Assembly: GCA_965602225.1 (NCBI GenBank)
Contig: CBFCYE010000008.1
Span: 47,194-111,193, forward strand
DNA: 64,000 nucleotides
Reading direction: 5' to 3'
Source: Tenderia sp965602225
Lineage (GTDB): Bacteria; Pseudomonadota; Gammaproteobacteria; Tenderiales; Tenderiaceae
Positions 44,917 to 54,473 of the stretch are shown here, piece by piece. A model generated the notes under the pieces. That model had not been told where the DNA came from. It saw only the letters and a program-made list of their open reading frames with translations, and made no database searches. The first letter of the stretch is position 1, and every line of letters starts with the position of its first letter. Made by a program: the position numbers and the translations under genes.

Positions 44917-46371
44917 CTATTTAAAAGCTTCTGGTGCACGGCTGTGCCAGTCGGTGTTTTGCTGATATTGATGCGCAACATTCAGCAGCCGTGCTTCGTC
45001 AAAATAGTTACCAATGATCTGCAAACCAACCGGACGCTGACCAACAAAGCCACAGGGCACTGACATGCCTGGCAGGCCGGCCAGGTTGGTGGCGATAGTG
45101 TAGGCATCAGACAGATACATGGTGACTGGATCATCGGTCTTTTCACCGAGATTAAAGGCCACGGTTGGCGAGGTTGGCCCCATGATTACATCGACCTTTT
45201 CAAACGCCTGTTTGAAGTCCTGAGAGATCAACTGCCGCGCCTTTTGTGCCTTGATGTAATAGGCATCGTAATAACCGGCCGACAGGACATAGGCGCCAAT
45301 CATGATGCGTCGCTTTACTTCTGGACCAAAGGCTTCACCGCGCGAACGCTTGTAGAGGTCTTCCAGGTCTTTGGGATTGTCACAGCGATACCCAAAACGG
45401 ACACCATCAAAACGCGACAGGTTGGAAGAACACTCGGCCGGGGCAACTACATAATAGGCCGGGATCGACAAGCCAGTGTTGGGCAGGCTGATATCAACAA
45501 TCTCGGCACCGAGTTTTTTGTACTCTTCGATCGCCGCCTGCACCGCAGTGGCAACGTTATTATCCAGGCCTTCGGCGAAATACTCTTTTGGCAGACCAAT
45601 CTTCAAACCTGCCAGCGACTGATTCAGTGAAGCACTGTAATCAGGCACATCATGCTCAATCGAGGTTGAGTCCTTGTCATCAAAACCGGCCATAGCATTC
45701 ATCATCAGGGCACAGTCTTCAGCAGTGCGCGCCATTGGCCCGGCCTGATCCAGGCTAGAGGCAAAGGCGATCATGCCGTAGCGAGAGACACGACCATAGG
45801 TGGGTTTCAGGCCGGTAATGCCACATAGCGCTGCTGGCTGGCGGATGGAACCACCGGTATCGGTGCCTGTTGATGCGGGCGCCAGACGCGCGGCCACCAC
45901 AGCCGCTGAACCACCGGAAGAACCGCCGGGCACAGCATTCAGGTCCCAGGGATTTTTTACCGCTCCGTAAAAACTGGTCTCGTTGGATGAACCCATGGCG
46001 AACTCATCCATATTGGTCTTACCCAGCATCACCGCACCAGCCTGTTTGAACCTGCTGATCACAGTGGCGTCGTAAGGCGAAATGAAATTATCCAGCATCT
46101 TCGAGCCACAGGTGGTCTTGACACCGTTAGTGCAAAAGATATCTTTTTGCGCCAGCGGGATGCCCGTCAACGGCCCAGCCGTACCGGCCTTGATCTGGAC
46201 ATCCGCCTGTTTGGCCGCAGCCAGAGCCTCGTCGGCGGTGACGGTGATGTAACTATTGATCTGGCTATCAAACTTGGCGATGCGATCAAGATAGGCCTGA
46301 GTCAGCTCGGCGCTGGAAAATTCGCCTTGAGCCAGGCACTGGGATAATTCGGCAATGGTTTTGTTATGCAT
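44917..46371 (-). CDS. gatA: Aspartyl/glutamyl-tRNA amidotransferase subunit A
   Basis: A 484-aa amidase-signature enzyme that releases ammonia from glutamine for the tRNA amidation. The Ser-cisSer-Lys triad is in QKDIFCTNG (Lys near 77), PGGSSGGSAAVVAA and TGTDTGGSIRQPAALCG. It is the middle gene of gatCAB, with repeat-containing gaps on both sides. Confidence 0.96.
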   Translation of the reverse strand: MHNKTIAELSQCLAQGEFSSAELTQAYLDRIAKFDSQINSYITVTADEALAAAKQADVQIKAGTAGPLTGIPLAQKDIFCTNGVKTTCGSKMLDNFISPYDATVISRFKQAGAVMLGKTNMDEFAMGSSNETSFYGAVKNPWDLNAVPGGSSGGSAAVVAARLAPASTGTDTGGSIRQPAALCGITGLKPTYGRVSRYGMIAFASSLDQAGPMARTAEDCALMMNAMAGFDDKDSTSIEHDVPDYSASLNQSLAGLKIGLPKEYFAEGLDNNVATAVQAAIEEYKKLGAEIVDISLPNTGLSIPAYYVVAPAECSSNLSRFDGVRFGYRCDNPKDLEDLYKRSRGEAFGPEVKRRIMIGAYVLSAGYYDAYYIKAQKARQLISQDFKQAFEKVDVIMGPTSPTVAFNLGEKTDDPVTMYLSDAYTIATNLAGLPGMSVPCGFVGQRPVGLQIIGNYFDEARLLNVAHQYQQNTDWHSRAPEAFK

Positions 46372-46410
46372 AGCTGTGGTTCTTTATGTTTGCTTACTGC
46401 GTGTTCAAAC

Positions 46411-46481
46411 GTAGGTTGAGGCGGTGCTTGTGACCCCAATACTCCTGTTTGTTGGGGTGCGCTACGCTTACCCCAACCTAC
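46411..46481. repeat. GTAGGTTG-type palindromic repeat between gatC and gatA
   Basis: Outer arms GTAGGTTG (46411-46418) and CAACCTAC (about 46474-46481) enclose an inner GACCCCAA / TTGGGGT pair. It has a different core from the gatA-gatB copy but the same GTAGG...CCTAC ends, and occupies most of the gatC-gatA gap. Confidence 0.6.
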
Positions 46482-46492
46482 ATATATTCAAA

Positions 46493-46780
46493 TTACTCAA
46501 TAACCTGGGGCACCAGATACAGACCGTTTTCAGTCTGCGGCGCAATCTGCTGGAAATGCTCGCGTTGATTTGTCTCGGTGACCACATCTTCACGCAGACG
46601 CTGCACCATTTCCATTGGATGAGCCATTGGCTCAACATTATCAGTATTAACGCTGTCCATCTGCTCGACTAAACCGAGGATATTGGAGAGGTTGCGAACA
46701 TACTCAGGCACATCGGCCTCGGCCACTTCAAGCCGCGCCAAATGGGCTATTTTTTCGACATCGCTACGCTCAATACTCAT
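46493..46780 (-). CDS. gatC: Aspartyl/glutamyl-tRNA amidotransferase subunit C
   Basis: The 95-aa belt-like subunit stabilises GatA-GatB. It has the family pattern VEKIAHLARLEV at the start and MEMVQRLREDVVTE in the C-terminal half. GGAG is 8 nt before the ATG. It is the first gene of the leftward gatCAB operon, divergent from mreB across 161 bp. Confidence 0.94.
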   Translation of the reverse strand: MSIERSDVEKIAHLARLEVAEADVPEYVRNLSNILGLVEQMDSVNTDNVEPMAHPMEMVQRLREDVVTETNQREHFQQIAPQTENGLYLVPQVIE

Positions 46781-46941
46781 CTCAAAACTCCGGTTTTTTC
46801 CACTTTATCCGCCAGCGCTGACGCAGGCGGCAAATTTAACATACTTATTAACTTGCCCAAAGCCCTCACAAATTGCTAAATTACTGCAAGTTTTGGTCGT
46901 AACCTATACCAGTCACAACTATTTTAGGGTAACTCAAGCAA

Positions 46942-47991
46942 ATGGTCTTCAAACGCTTTCGCGGAATTTTCTCCAACGACATCTCTATCGATCTCGGTAC
47001 TGCCAACACATTAATATATGTGCGCGGCCAGGGCATCGTTCTAAACGAACCTTCGGTGGTTGCTGTCCGCCAGGATCGTGGCCCCGGCGGACCCAAAAGC
47101 ATCGCCGCTGTCGGCATGGAAGCAAAACGCATGATTGGCCGCACCCCGGGCAGTATCGTCGCTATCCGACCGTTGAAAGACGGCGTAATCGCCGACTTCA
47201 CCGTTACCGAAAAGATGCTGCAACACTTTATTCGCAAGGTGCATGAAAACAAGTTTTTCCGCCCTAGCCCACGCGTTTTGATCTGTGTTCCCTGTGGTTC
47301 AACCCAGGTGGAACGCCGCGCCATCAAAGAATCAGCTGCCGGCGCGGGCGCCCGTGACGTCTACCTGATCGAAGAGCCCATGGCTGCAGCCATCGGTGCT
47401 GGCATGCCGGTTGGCGAAGCCCAGGGCTCAATGGTGTTGGATATCGGCGGTGGTACTACTGAGATCGCAGTACTGTCGCTAAATGGCATTGTTTACTCTG
47501 CCTCGGTGCGCATTGGTGGTGACCGTTTTGATGAGGCCATCATCAACTACGTACGTCGCAACTACGGCACCCTGATTGGTGAAAGCACCGCCGAACGCAT
47601 CAAACACGAAATTGGCTCTGCCTTCCCCGGCAAAGAGGTATTGGAAATTGAGGTCAAGGGTCGCAACCTGTCAGAAGGCATACCACGCAGTTTCACCCTC
47701 AACAGCAATGAAATCCTTGAATCACTGCAGGAACCACTGTCTGGTATCATCAGCGCAGTCAAAACTGCACTAGAACAAACCCCACCTGATCTGGGTGCCG
47801 ACATCGCCGAACGCGGCATGGTATTGACCGGTGGTGGTGGCCTGCTGCGTGATTTTGACCGTTTGCTGATGGAAGAAACCGGCCTACCAGTCATCGTCGC
47901 CGAAGATCCGCTGACCTGTGTCGCCCGCGGTGGTGGCCGCGCCCTGGAGATGATCGACGAAGGCGGCACCGAACTGTTTTCGGTGGAGTAA
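46942..47991 (+). CDS. mreB: Rod shape-determining actin homologue MreB
   Basis: The 349-aa actin-like ATPase filaments guide the elongasome. It has SIDLGTANTLIYVRGQGIVLNEPSVVA (phosphate 1), LDIGGGTTEIAVLSL (phosphate 2), and TGGGGLLRDFD (adenosine). The membrane-binding N-terminal MVFKRFRGIF is present. It heads the mreBCD-mrdA-rodA cluster. A hairpin follows before mreC. Confidence 0.97.
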   Translation: MVFKRFRGIFSNDISIDLGTANTLIYVRGQGIVLNEPSVVAVRQDRGPGGPKSIAAVGMEAKRMIGRTPGSIVAIRPLKDGVIADFTVTEKMLQHFIRKVHENKFFRPSPRVLICVPCGSTQVERRAIKESAAGAGARDVYLIEEPMAAAIGAGMPVGEAQGSMVLDIGGGTTEIAVLSLNGIVYSASVRIGGDRFDEAIINYVRRNYGTLIGESTAERIKHEIGSAFPGKEVLEIEVKGRNLSEGIPRSFTLNSNEILESLQEPLSGIISAVKTALEQTPPDLGADIAERGMVLTGGGGLLRDFDRLLMEETGLPVIVAEDPLTCVARGGGRALEMIDEGGTELFSVE

Positions 47992-48012
47992 TAGCAAACG
48001 GATTTTTTACGA

Positions 48013-48034
48013 CTAGCGGGCGGGGGCCTGCTAG
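48013..48034 (+). other. Hairpin between mreB and mreC
   Basis: CTAGCGGG (48013-48020) pairs with CCTGCTAG (48027-48034) around a CGGGGG loop, with one G-T pair. No T tract follows, so it is more likely an attenuator or processing stem that lowers mreCD relative to mreB than a full terminator. Confidence 0.5.
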
Positions 48035-48086
48035 CGTTGAACCACTAATACATTAACCACCAGCCTCATGGGCTAGAGGGCGCATC

Positions 48087-48938
48087 ATCAAACCCCTATT
48101 TGTACAAGGCTCATCTGCCAGCGTACGCTTTTTGGCGTGCTTGGTGATCTCTATCCTGCTGATGACTCTGGATCACCGCTTTCAGTATTTGAAAGATATC
48201 CGCGCAGTGGTTTCGGTTGTTGTCTATCCGGTGCAATACATTGTGAACTTCCCAGTCAGTGCCGGGGAATGGGTTGGCGACAGCTTCTCCACCCGCGAAT
48301 CCCTGATGGCCGAGGTCACCACCCTCAAAACCCAACAACTGCTCTACGACGTCAAACTGCAAAAACTTGCTGCACTGCAAAGTGAAAATATGCGCCTGCG
48401 CCGACTACTGGACTCATCATCGCAAGTTGGCGAACGAGTTCTGATTGCCGAACTGCTGGCCGTGGACATGGAGCCTTTCTCCAGCCAGGTCGTCATCAAT
48501 AAGGGCAGCAGCCACAATATCTATTCTGGCCAAGCCCTGCTCGATGCCCACGGCATCATGGGACAAGTAACCTCGGTTGAACCACTGACCAGCACCGCCA
48601 CCCTGATCACCGATCCAAACCATGCCATCCCAGTGGCAGTGAATCGCAATGGCCTACGCACTATCATCATCGGCACCGGCAACCCGGAACAATTGGACAT
48701 CCCTTACTTTCCCAATAACGCCGACATCCAAGTCGATGATTTGCTAGTCAGCAGCGGCCTGGGTGGTCGTTTTCCGCAAGGCTATCCCGTTGCCATCATT
48801 ACCAAAATTGAAATCGATCCAGGTCTACCCTTTGCCCGCGTCAGCGCCAAACCAGCAGCGGCATTACAACGCAGTCGAGAGGTATTACTGGTTTGGCCCA
48901 ATAAACCTGAAACAGAAACCAATGGGGAGCAGAACTAA
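48087..48938 (+). CDS. mreC: Rod shape-determining protein MreC, apparently starting at ATC
   Basis: The 283-aa bitopic protein bridges MreB and periplasmic wall enzymes. It has one TM helix (about 15-35), a coiled coil (about 65-110), and a beta-rich MreC domain (about 115-270). No ATG, GTG or TTG exists in frame between the stop at 48054 and a TTG at 48132, which would cut into the TM helix. ATC 48087 has AGAGGG 6 nt upstream and reads (M)KPLFVQGSSASVRF, aligning with the usual MreC start MKPIF. A preceding ATC at 48084 is too close to the ribosome site. Confidence 0.85.
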   Translation: MKPLFVQGSSASVRFLACLVISILLMTLDHRFQYLKDIRAVVSVVVYPVQYIVNFPVSAGEWVGDSFSTRESLMAEVTTLKTQQLLYDVKLQKLAALQSENMRLRRLLDSSSQVGERVLIAELLAVDMEPFSSQVVINKGSSHNIYSGQALLDAHGIMGQVTSVEPLTSTATLITDPNHAIPVAVNRNGLRTIIIGTGNPEQLDIPYFPNNADIQVDDLLVSSGLGGRFPQGYPVAIITKIEIDPGLPFARVSAKPAAALQRSREVLLVWPNKPETETNGEQN

Positions 48939-49432
48939 TGGCACACGCAACCCCTGGCGGCAGTATTATTATCATTGGCCTCACCTTCTTTGCCGCGCTG
49001 GCGCTAACCATCGTGCCACTACCAGAGTGGATGGTTGCCTTCCGCCCAGAATGGCTGGCTTTGGTTCTGATTTATTGGTGTATGGCCCTACCTAACCGCA
49101 TCGGCATTCTCACGGCCTTTGCCCTGGGCCTATGTCTAGACATACTTAAAGGTGGAATAATTGGCCAGCACGCCCTGGCGCTGATTATCGTCACCTTTCT
49201 TACCCTCAAGATCTACCAGCAGATCCGCGTCTACCCAATGTGGCAACAAGCCCTCAGCATTATGGGGCTAATCATCCTCTATCAAGTTCTAATTATGTGG
49301 ATCAACGGCATCATTGGCATCAAGAGCAGCAGCTGGAACTACTGGCTACCCGCCATCAGCAGCACCCTGCTGTGGCCGTGGCTTTATTTGATCCTTAGAG
49401 ACATCAGGCGACACTTTGGCATTAGACACTAG
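48938..49432 (+). CDS. mreD: Rod shape-determining protein MreD
   Basis: The 164-aa integral membrane protein has about five helices and is a partner of MreC in the elongasome. It has the family-like PEWLALVLIYWCMALPNRIG and GLCLDILKGGIIGQHAL. Its ATG overlaps the mreC stop by one base (TAATG), indicating coupled translation. Confidence 0.92.
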   Translation: MAHATPGGSIIIIGLTFFAALALTIVPLPEWMVAFRPEWLALVLIYWCMALPNRIGILTAFALGLCLDILKGGIIGQHALALIIVTFLTLKIYQQIRVYPMWQQALSIMGLIILYQVLIMWINGIIGIKSSSWNYWLPAISSTLLWPWLYLILRDIRRHFGIRH

Positions 49433-49445
49433 GTAATACGTAAAC

Positions 49446-51293
49446 ATGTACTCACGCATTGCCATCAAAGACCAGATTCGCGAAGGCCAGCTTTTCACCT
49501 CGCGCGCCATTACCGCCCTGGCTGTCATCATCCTGGTCCTGCTGGCGATTATTGCTCGCATGGTCTTTTTGCAAATTCTCAGCCACGAGCACTACACCAC
49601 ACTGTCGCAAAACAATCGCGTCAGCATCCAACCGGTGGCACCCACCCGCGGCCTGATCCTTGACCGTAACGGCGTGGTATTGGCGCAGAACCTGCCCACC
49701 TACACCCTGGAAATCATTGCCGAACGGGTCAAGGATATGGATCAAACCATCACCGAGCTGTCCCAGATCATCAGTATCAGCGACAGCGACATCAAACGCT
49801 TTCACAAGCAGCTAAAACACAAACGCCGCTTCCAGCCGGTGCCCCTGCGACTACGACTAAACGAAGAGGAAGTTGCCCGGTTGGCAGTGAATCGCCACCG
49901 CTTCCCTGGCATCGACATCGCCGCCCGCTTAATGCGCGACTATCCTCAGACCAACCTGGCCGTACACTCGGTGGGATATGTCAGCCGCATCAATGAAAAA
50001 GAGCTGAGCCAGATTGACCCATCCAACTATGCTGCCACCAACCACATAGGCAAACTGGGCATAGAAAAAGCGTATGAACAACAACTGCATGGCACGGTCG
50101 GCTTTCAAAAGGTTGAAACCAACGTGCTTGGCCGCACCCTGCGGGTATTGGAACGCACCCCACCGGTACCCGGCCAGAACATCACTCTAACCTTGGACGC
50201 CGAACTACAACAGACCGCCAAACAGGCCCTGAAAGGCAGCACTGGCGCCGTAGTTGCCATAGACCCCAATAATGGCGAAATTCTAGTGATGGCCAGCACT
50301 GGCGACTATGATCCCAACCTGTTCGTCAACGGTATCGATCACAAGAGCTACGACAAGCTGCGAACATCGCGTGCCAAACCTCTCTTCAATCGCGCCCTAA
50401 AGGGACAATATCCGCCCGGCTCAACGGTCAAACCCTTTGTTGGTCTGGCCGGCCTTGAAGACGGCACCATTACCACCAAATCCAGTCTGTTCTGCCGTGG
50501 CTGGCACACTATCAAGGGTGACGAACGCAAATATCGTGACTGGAAAAAAGAAGGTCATGGCCACACCGACCTGAAAAAATCGATCACCGAATCCTGTGAT
50601 GTCTTTTATTACGACCTGGCCCAGACCATGGGGATTGATCGCATCAATGAATTTCTGTCACCGTTCGGCTTTGGCCAAAAGACCGGCATCGATATCGCCG
50701 GTGAGGCCAGCGGCATCCTGCCATCAACTGAATGGAAGCGTCGTGTCCGCGGCAAACCCTGGTATCTGGGAGAGACACTGATCGCTGGGATTGGTCAGGG
50801 CTATACCCTGACCACGCCGCTGCAACTGGCAAAGGCAACCGCCATTCTTGGCAACCGTGGCCACACCGTCCAGCCTCACCTGCTCAAACAGATTGCCTTG
50901 CCAAACTCAGAATATCTGCAATATCAGCCCGACAACGCCAGCACCACCATTGAGCAGAACAAGACAAGCAATTGGGACGAGGTTATTAAGAGCATGGAAA
51001 ATGTCATCTATGGCCGCCACGGCACCGCCCGCCGCCTGAACCTGCGCCAACCCTATCGCATCGCTGGCAAAACCGGCACCGCCCAGGTGTTCGGTATCAA
51101 ACAAGATGAAGAGTATGTTGAAGAAGATATTGGCAAACACCTGCGCGATCACGCCCTGTTTGTTGCCTTTGCCCCCAGTGATAAGCCCCAAATTGCCATC
51201 GCCGTAATCGTAGAAAATGGTGGCCACGGCGGCTCCGTCGCCGCCCCCATCGCTGGCGCGGTGATCGACCAATATCTGGGAAGACAACCATGA
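49446..51293 (+). CDS. mrdA: Penicillin-binding protein 2 (elongation transpeptidase)
   Basis: The 615-aa class B PBP crosslinks lateral-wall peptidoglycan. It has an N-terminal TM helix (about 20-42), a dimerisation domain (about 60-230), and a transpeptidase domain with SxxK Ser326-Lys329 (PPGSTVKPF), SCD-type SxN in ITESCDVFYY, and KTGTAQ near 540. It overlaps rodA by four bases (ATGA). Confidence 0.96.
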   Translation: MYSRIAIKDQIREGQLFTSRAITALAVIILVLLAIIARMVFLQILSHEHYTTLSQNNRVSIQPVAPTRGLILDRNGVVLAQNLPTYTLEIIAERVKDMDQTITELSQIISISDSDIKRFHKQLKHKRRFQPVPLRLRLNEEEVARLAVNRHRFPGIDIAARLMRDYPQTNLAVHSVGYVSRINEKELSQIDPSNYAATNHIGKLGIEKAYEQQLHGTVGFQKVETNVLGRTLRVLERTPPVPGQNITLTLDAELQQTAKQALKGSTGAVVAIDPNNGEILVMASTGDYDPNLFVNGIDHKSYDKLRTSRAKPLFNRALKGQYPPGSTVKPFVGLAGLEDGTITTKSSLFCRGWHTIKGDERKYRDWKKEGHGHTDLKKSITESCDVFYYDLAQTMGIDRINEFLSPFGFGQKTGIDIAGEASGILPSTEWKRRVRGKPWYLGETLIAGIGQGYTLTTPLQLAKATAILGNRGHTVQPHLLKQIALPNSEYLQYQPDNASTTIEQNKTSNWDEVIKSMENVIYGRHGTARRLNLRQPYRIAGKTGTAQVFGIKQDEEYVEEDIGKHLRDHALFVAFAPSDKPQIAIAVIVENGGHGGSVAAPIAGAVIDQYLGRQP

Positions 51294-52435
51294 ATCGAAA
51301 TCGCGACTATGGCCGCTGGATAGATCGCCGCCCAACAGGAAGCCGCGGTTTTAGCGCCCGCAGCCTGCATATGGACTGGCCATTATTGCTGGGGCTGATT
51401 GTGCTTTCCAGCGTTGGCCTGATCGTGCTCTACAGCTCCGGCGGTCAGGACATGAACCTGATCTGGCGCCAGTGCATCCGCCTGGGTCTCGCCTTTGGCG
51501 TAATGTTCGTCATAGCCCAAATCCCACCCCACCATATTGAACGCTGGGCGCCGTGGATATTTGGCGCCGGGGTACTGATGCTAATTGGAGTCTTGACCGT
51601 TGGCACCGTTGGCAAGGGCGCGCAACGCTGGCTTGACCTGGGGTTTTTCCGTTTCCAGCCATCCGAGATAATGAAACTGGCGGTACCGATGATGATCGCC
51701 TGGTATCTGGCCGAAAACACCCTGCCGCCATCACGCCGAGCCATGCTTATCACCGCTCTGATCATTGCCGTGCCGGTGGGGCTGATCATCAAACAACCTG
51801 ACCTGGGCACCTCACTGCTGATTGGCATGTCCGGCATCTTCGCCCTACTTCTGGCAGGCATCTCCTGGCGTCTGGTAGGCGGCCTATCGTTACTCGGTGC
51901 CGCCTGCGCACCGCTGCTGTGGTTCTTTGGCATGCATGATTACCAGCGCCAGCGAGTACTGACCTTCCTCAATCCGGAAAGTGATCCACTCGGCTCCGGC
52001 TACCACATCATCCAGTCCAAAATTGCTATTGGTTCAGGCGGCCTTTACGGCAAGGGCTGGCTCAACGGCACCCAGTCGCAGCTGGAATTTCTGCCCGAAC
52101 GTTCCACCGATTTCATCTATGCCGTATTTGCCGAGGAGTTCGGCTTTTTCGGCATCCTGGTTCTCCTGACCATCTATCTCTACATCATTGCCCGCGGCCT
52201 TTATATCGCCGCTCAGGCTCAAGACACCTTCACCCGCCTGCTGGCTGGCAGCCTGACGCTCACGTTTTTTGTCTATCTGGTCGTCAATATAGGCATGGTC
52301 TCAGGCATGCTGCCGGTAGTGGGGCTGCCACTGCCACTGGTTAGTTATGGCGGCACCTCGATGGTGACCCTGATGGCTGCATTTGGCATGCTGATGTCAA
52401 TCCAGACACACCGAAAACTAAATACCAGCGGATAA
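51290..52435 (+). CDS. rodA: Rod-shape SEDS glycosyltransferase RodA
   Basis: The 381-aa SEDS-family membrane protein polymerises glycan strands with PBP2. It has about ten helices, with QPSEIMKLAVPMMIAWYL, KQPDLGTSLLI (catalytic-region Asp), and the C-terminal LPLVSYGGTSM. A polar N-terminus of about 25 residues precedes the first helix. It begins within the last codons of mrdA. Confidence 0.96.
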   Translation: MNRNRDYGRWIDRRPTGSRGFSARSLHMDWPLLLGLIVLSSVGLIVLYSSGGQDMNLIWRQCIRLGLAFGVMFVIAQIPPHHIERWAPWIFGAGVLMLIGVLTVGTVGKGAQRWLDLGFFRFQPSEIMKLAVPMMIAWYLAENTLPPSRRAMLITALIIAVPVGLIIKQPDLGTSLLIGMSGIFALLLAGISWRLVGGLSLLGAACAPLLWFFGMHDYQRQRVLTFLNPESDPLGSGYHIIQSKIAIGSGGLYGKGWLNGTQSQLEFLPERSTDFIYAVFAEEFGFFGILVLLTIYLYIIARGLYIAAQAQDTFTRLLAGSLTLTFFVYLVVNIGMVSGMLPVVGLPLPLVSYGGTSMVTLMAAFGMLMSIQTHRKLNTSG

Positions 52436-52440
52436 CCCTT

Positions 52441-53454
52441 ATGCAAAAAAGATGGCAAAAACTGATCCTTTCAGCGGCCCTGTGCGGCGCCATGATTGGC
52501 CCGTCACTAGGCCAGGCCAATACCGCCCAGCGCCAGGACGTGAAGGCATTCATCGACCGTATCGCCAGTGAACACGACTTCAAACACGACGATCTAAAGC
52601 AGCTGTTTGGCCAGATCGAGATCCAGCCGGAGATCATCGAAGCGATGAACCGCCCCTATGAGGGCAAGCCCTGGCATCAATACCGCCCCATCTTCGTCAC
52701 CGAGGCTCGCATCAGTGAGGGGGCAACGTTTCTGCAAGAAAACTACAAAACACTGAAACAAGCAGAACAGGAATACGGCGTTCCGGCTGAAATCATCACC
52801 GCCATCCTTGGCGTAGAGACCCGTTATGGTCGCTACCGCGGCAAATACCGGGTGGTCGACGCATTAGCCACGCTCGGTTTTGACTATCCACGCCGCAGCA
52901 AGTTTTTCCTCAAGGAACTAGAAGCCTTTCTGTTGCTCAGTCGTGAAGAAAAATTCGACCCACTTGCCATTAGCAGCTCTTACGCCGGCGCCATGGGCAA
53001 ACCGCAATTCATGCCCAGCAGCTATCGCATGTATGCCGTCGATTTTGATGGCGATGGCGTCCGTGACCTGCTCGACAACAGCGCTGACGCCATCGGCAGC
53101 ATCGCCAATTACCTATCCCGTCACGGCTGGCAGCGCGGCCAACCGGTTGCCGTTAAGACCGAGACTGCTCAACAGGGGCCGCAAAAAATGGGCAAACTGA
53201 AAAAACCCAGCAAGCCAGTTCAGCACTGGCAAAACAAAGGTTACCAGCCAACCGAAACGACCGCCGAACAGCTGAAGGCCGACCTGATTGTGCTAGAGAA
53301 TAAACAAGCCCCTGAATACTGGCTTGGCCTGCAAAACTTCTACGCCATTACCCGTTACAACCACAGCGAACTATATGCCATGGCTGTGTTCCAATTAAGC
53401 CAGGGCATTAAACAAAAATATCAGACAGGCCAATCGCAGGCCCGCGCGGAATAA
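52441..53454 (+). CDS. mltB: Membrane-associated lytic murein transglycosylase B
   Basis: The 337-aa exported SLT-like enzyme cleaves glycan strands to 1,6-anhydro-muropeptides. It has a signal peptide of about 26 residues (ending LGQA) rather than a clear lipobox. Catalytic Glu126 is in ILGVETRYGRYRGKYRVVDAL, and SSYAGAMGKPQFMPSSYRMYAVDFDGDG is typical. It starts 5 bp after rodA. Confidence 0.94.
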   Translation: MQKRWQKLILSAALCGAMIGPSLGQANTAQRQDVKAFIDRIASEHDFKHDDLKQLFGQIEIQPEIIEAMNRPYEGKPWHQYRPIFVTEARISEGATFLQENYKTLKQAEQEYGVPAEIITAILGVETRYGRYRGKYRVVDALATLGFDYPRRSKFFLKELEAFLLLSREEKFDPLAISSSYAGAMGKPQFMPSSYRMYAVDFDGDGVRDLLDNSADAIGSIANYLSRHGWQRGQPVAVKTETAQQGPQKMGKLKKPSKPVQHWQNKGYQPTETTAEQLKADLIVLENKQAPEYWLGLQNFYAITRYNHSELYAMAVFQLSQGIKQKYQTGQSQARAE

Positions 53455-53483
53455 GAGAAGCATTAACCAGCTATAATGTTCGG

Positions 53484-54386
53484 ATGAACTCAAATATTCA
53501 AAACCGCGGCAGATCAGCCAAACTCGCCACCATAATGGCTTTGCTGACGACATTGATAGGCTGTTCGTCCGGCCCTTTTCAACGCGGTGATAGCGCCCCC
53601 AACGTACACGTCAACGTCGATGCCATTCCAAATCCCATCCCCAGACATGAGCCGCTAAGCAGATACGGCAATCCTGACAGCTATACCGTGCTGGGTAAAA
53701 CCTACAAAACTCTGGACAACAATAAGGGCTTCGTCGAGCGCGGCATTGCCTCATGGTACGGCACCAAGTTCCACGGCCGCCGCACCTCCAGCGGTGAAAA
53801 CTACAACATGTACGCCATGACCGCCGCCCATAAGAGCCTGCCATTGCCCACTTATGTTGAGGTCACCAACCTAGACAACGGCCGCCAGATCATCGTCAAG
53901 GTCAATGATCGCGGCCCCTTCCATGAAGGTCGCATCATCGATCTGTCGTATGCCGCCGCCATCAAGCTGGGTACCAATAAGACCGGCACTGGCCGAGTCG
54001 AGATTCGTGCCATCGACCCCAGCAATCCAACCGCACACCGTGGCAAACCCGCTACGCCAACCGTAACCCTGCAAGCGATTACTGCACCAACAGCGATAAT
54101 CGCCACGGCCACTGAATCTGTGGCACAGCAAGCGATCGCCAATCCTGTCGCGCCAAACCTCTACCTACAGGTCGGCGCCTTTAGCTCACGCAGCAATGCT
54201 GAAACCCTGCGCAGCCGCCTGAGCAATGTTGCCGGCAACCCCATCCACATCTTTGCCGGCGACAATCCATCCCAACCGATATTCCGGGTTCGTATCGGTC
54301 CACTGGTCAATGACCTGGCGGCTCAGCAGCTGGCCACCAGGTTGATCAGCCAAGGCATTAACAATGCCAGCGTTATAATGGATTAA
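53484..54386 (+). CDS. rlpA: Septal-ring lipoprotein RlpA (lytic transglycosylase)
   Basis: The 300-aa lipoprotein has a lipobox ending in Cys27 (TLIGC). It contains a double-psi beta-barrel domain (about 85-175, GIASWYGTKFHGRRTSSGE, VKVNDRGPF with the catalytic Asp) and a C-terminal SPOR domain (about 228-300). It digests denuded glycan strands at the septum or wall. It is placed between mltB and dacA, as in many gammaproteobacteria. Confidence 0.94.
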   Translation: MNSNIQNRGRSAKLATIMALLTTLIGCSSGPFQRGDSAPNVHVNVDAIPNPIPRHEPLSRYGNPDSYTVLGKTYKTLDNNKGFVERGIASWYGTKFHGRRTSSGENYNMYAMTAAHKSLPLPTYVEVTNLDNGRQIIVKVNDRGPFHEGRIIDLSYAAAIKLGTNKTGTGRVEIRAIDPSNPTAHRGKPATPTVTLQAITAPTAIIATATESVAQQAIANPVAPNLYLQVGAFSSRSNAETLRSRLSNVAGNPIHIFAGDNPSQPIFRVRIGPLVNDLAAQQLATRLISQGINNASVIMD

Positions 54387-54473
54387 ATTACATCTTTGGG
54401 AACATTCCCGCTAAAATAGCGTCAATTAACTACATCTATACCAACTCTGCTTCTCTACCCCAAACGGAACAAC

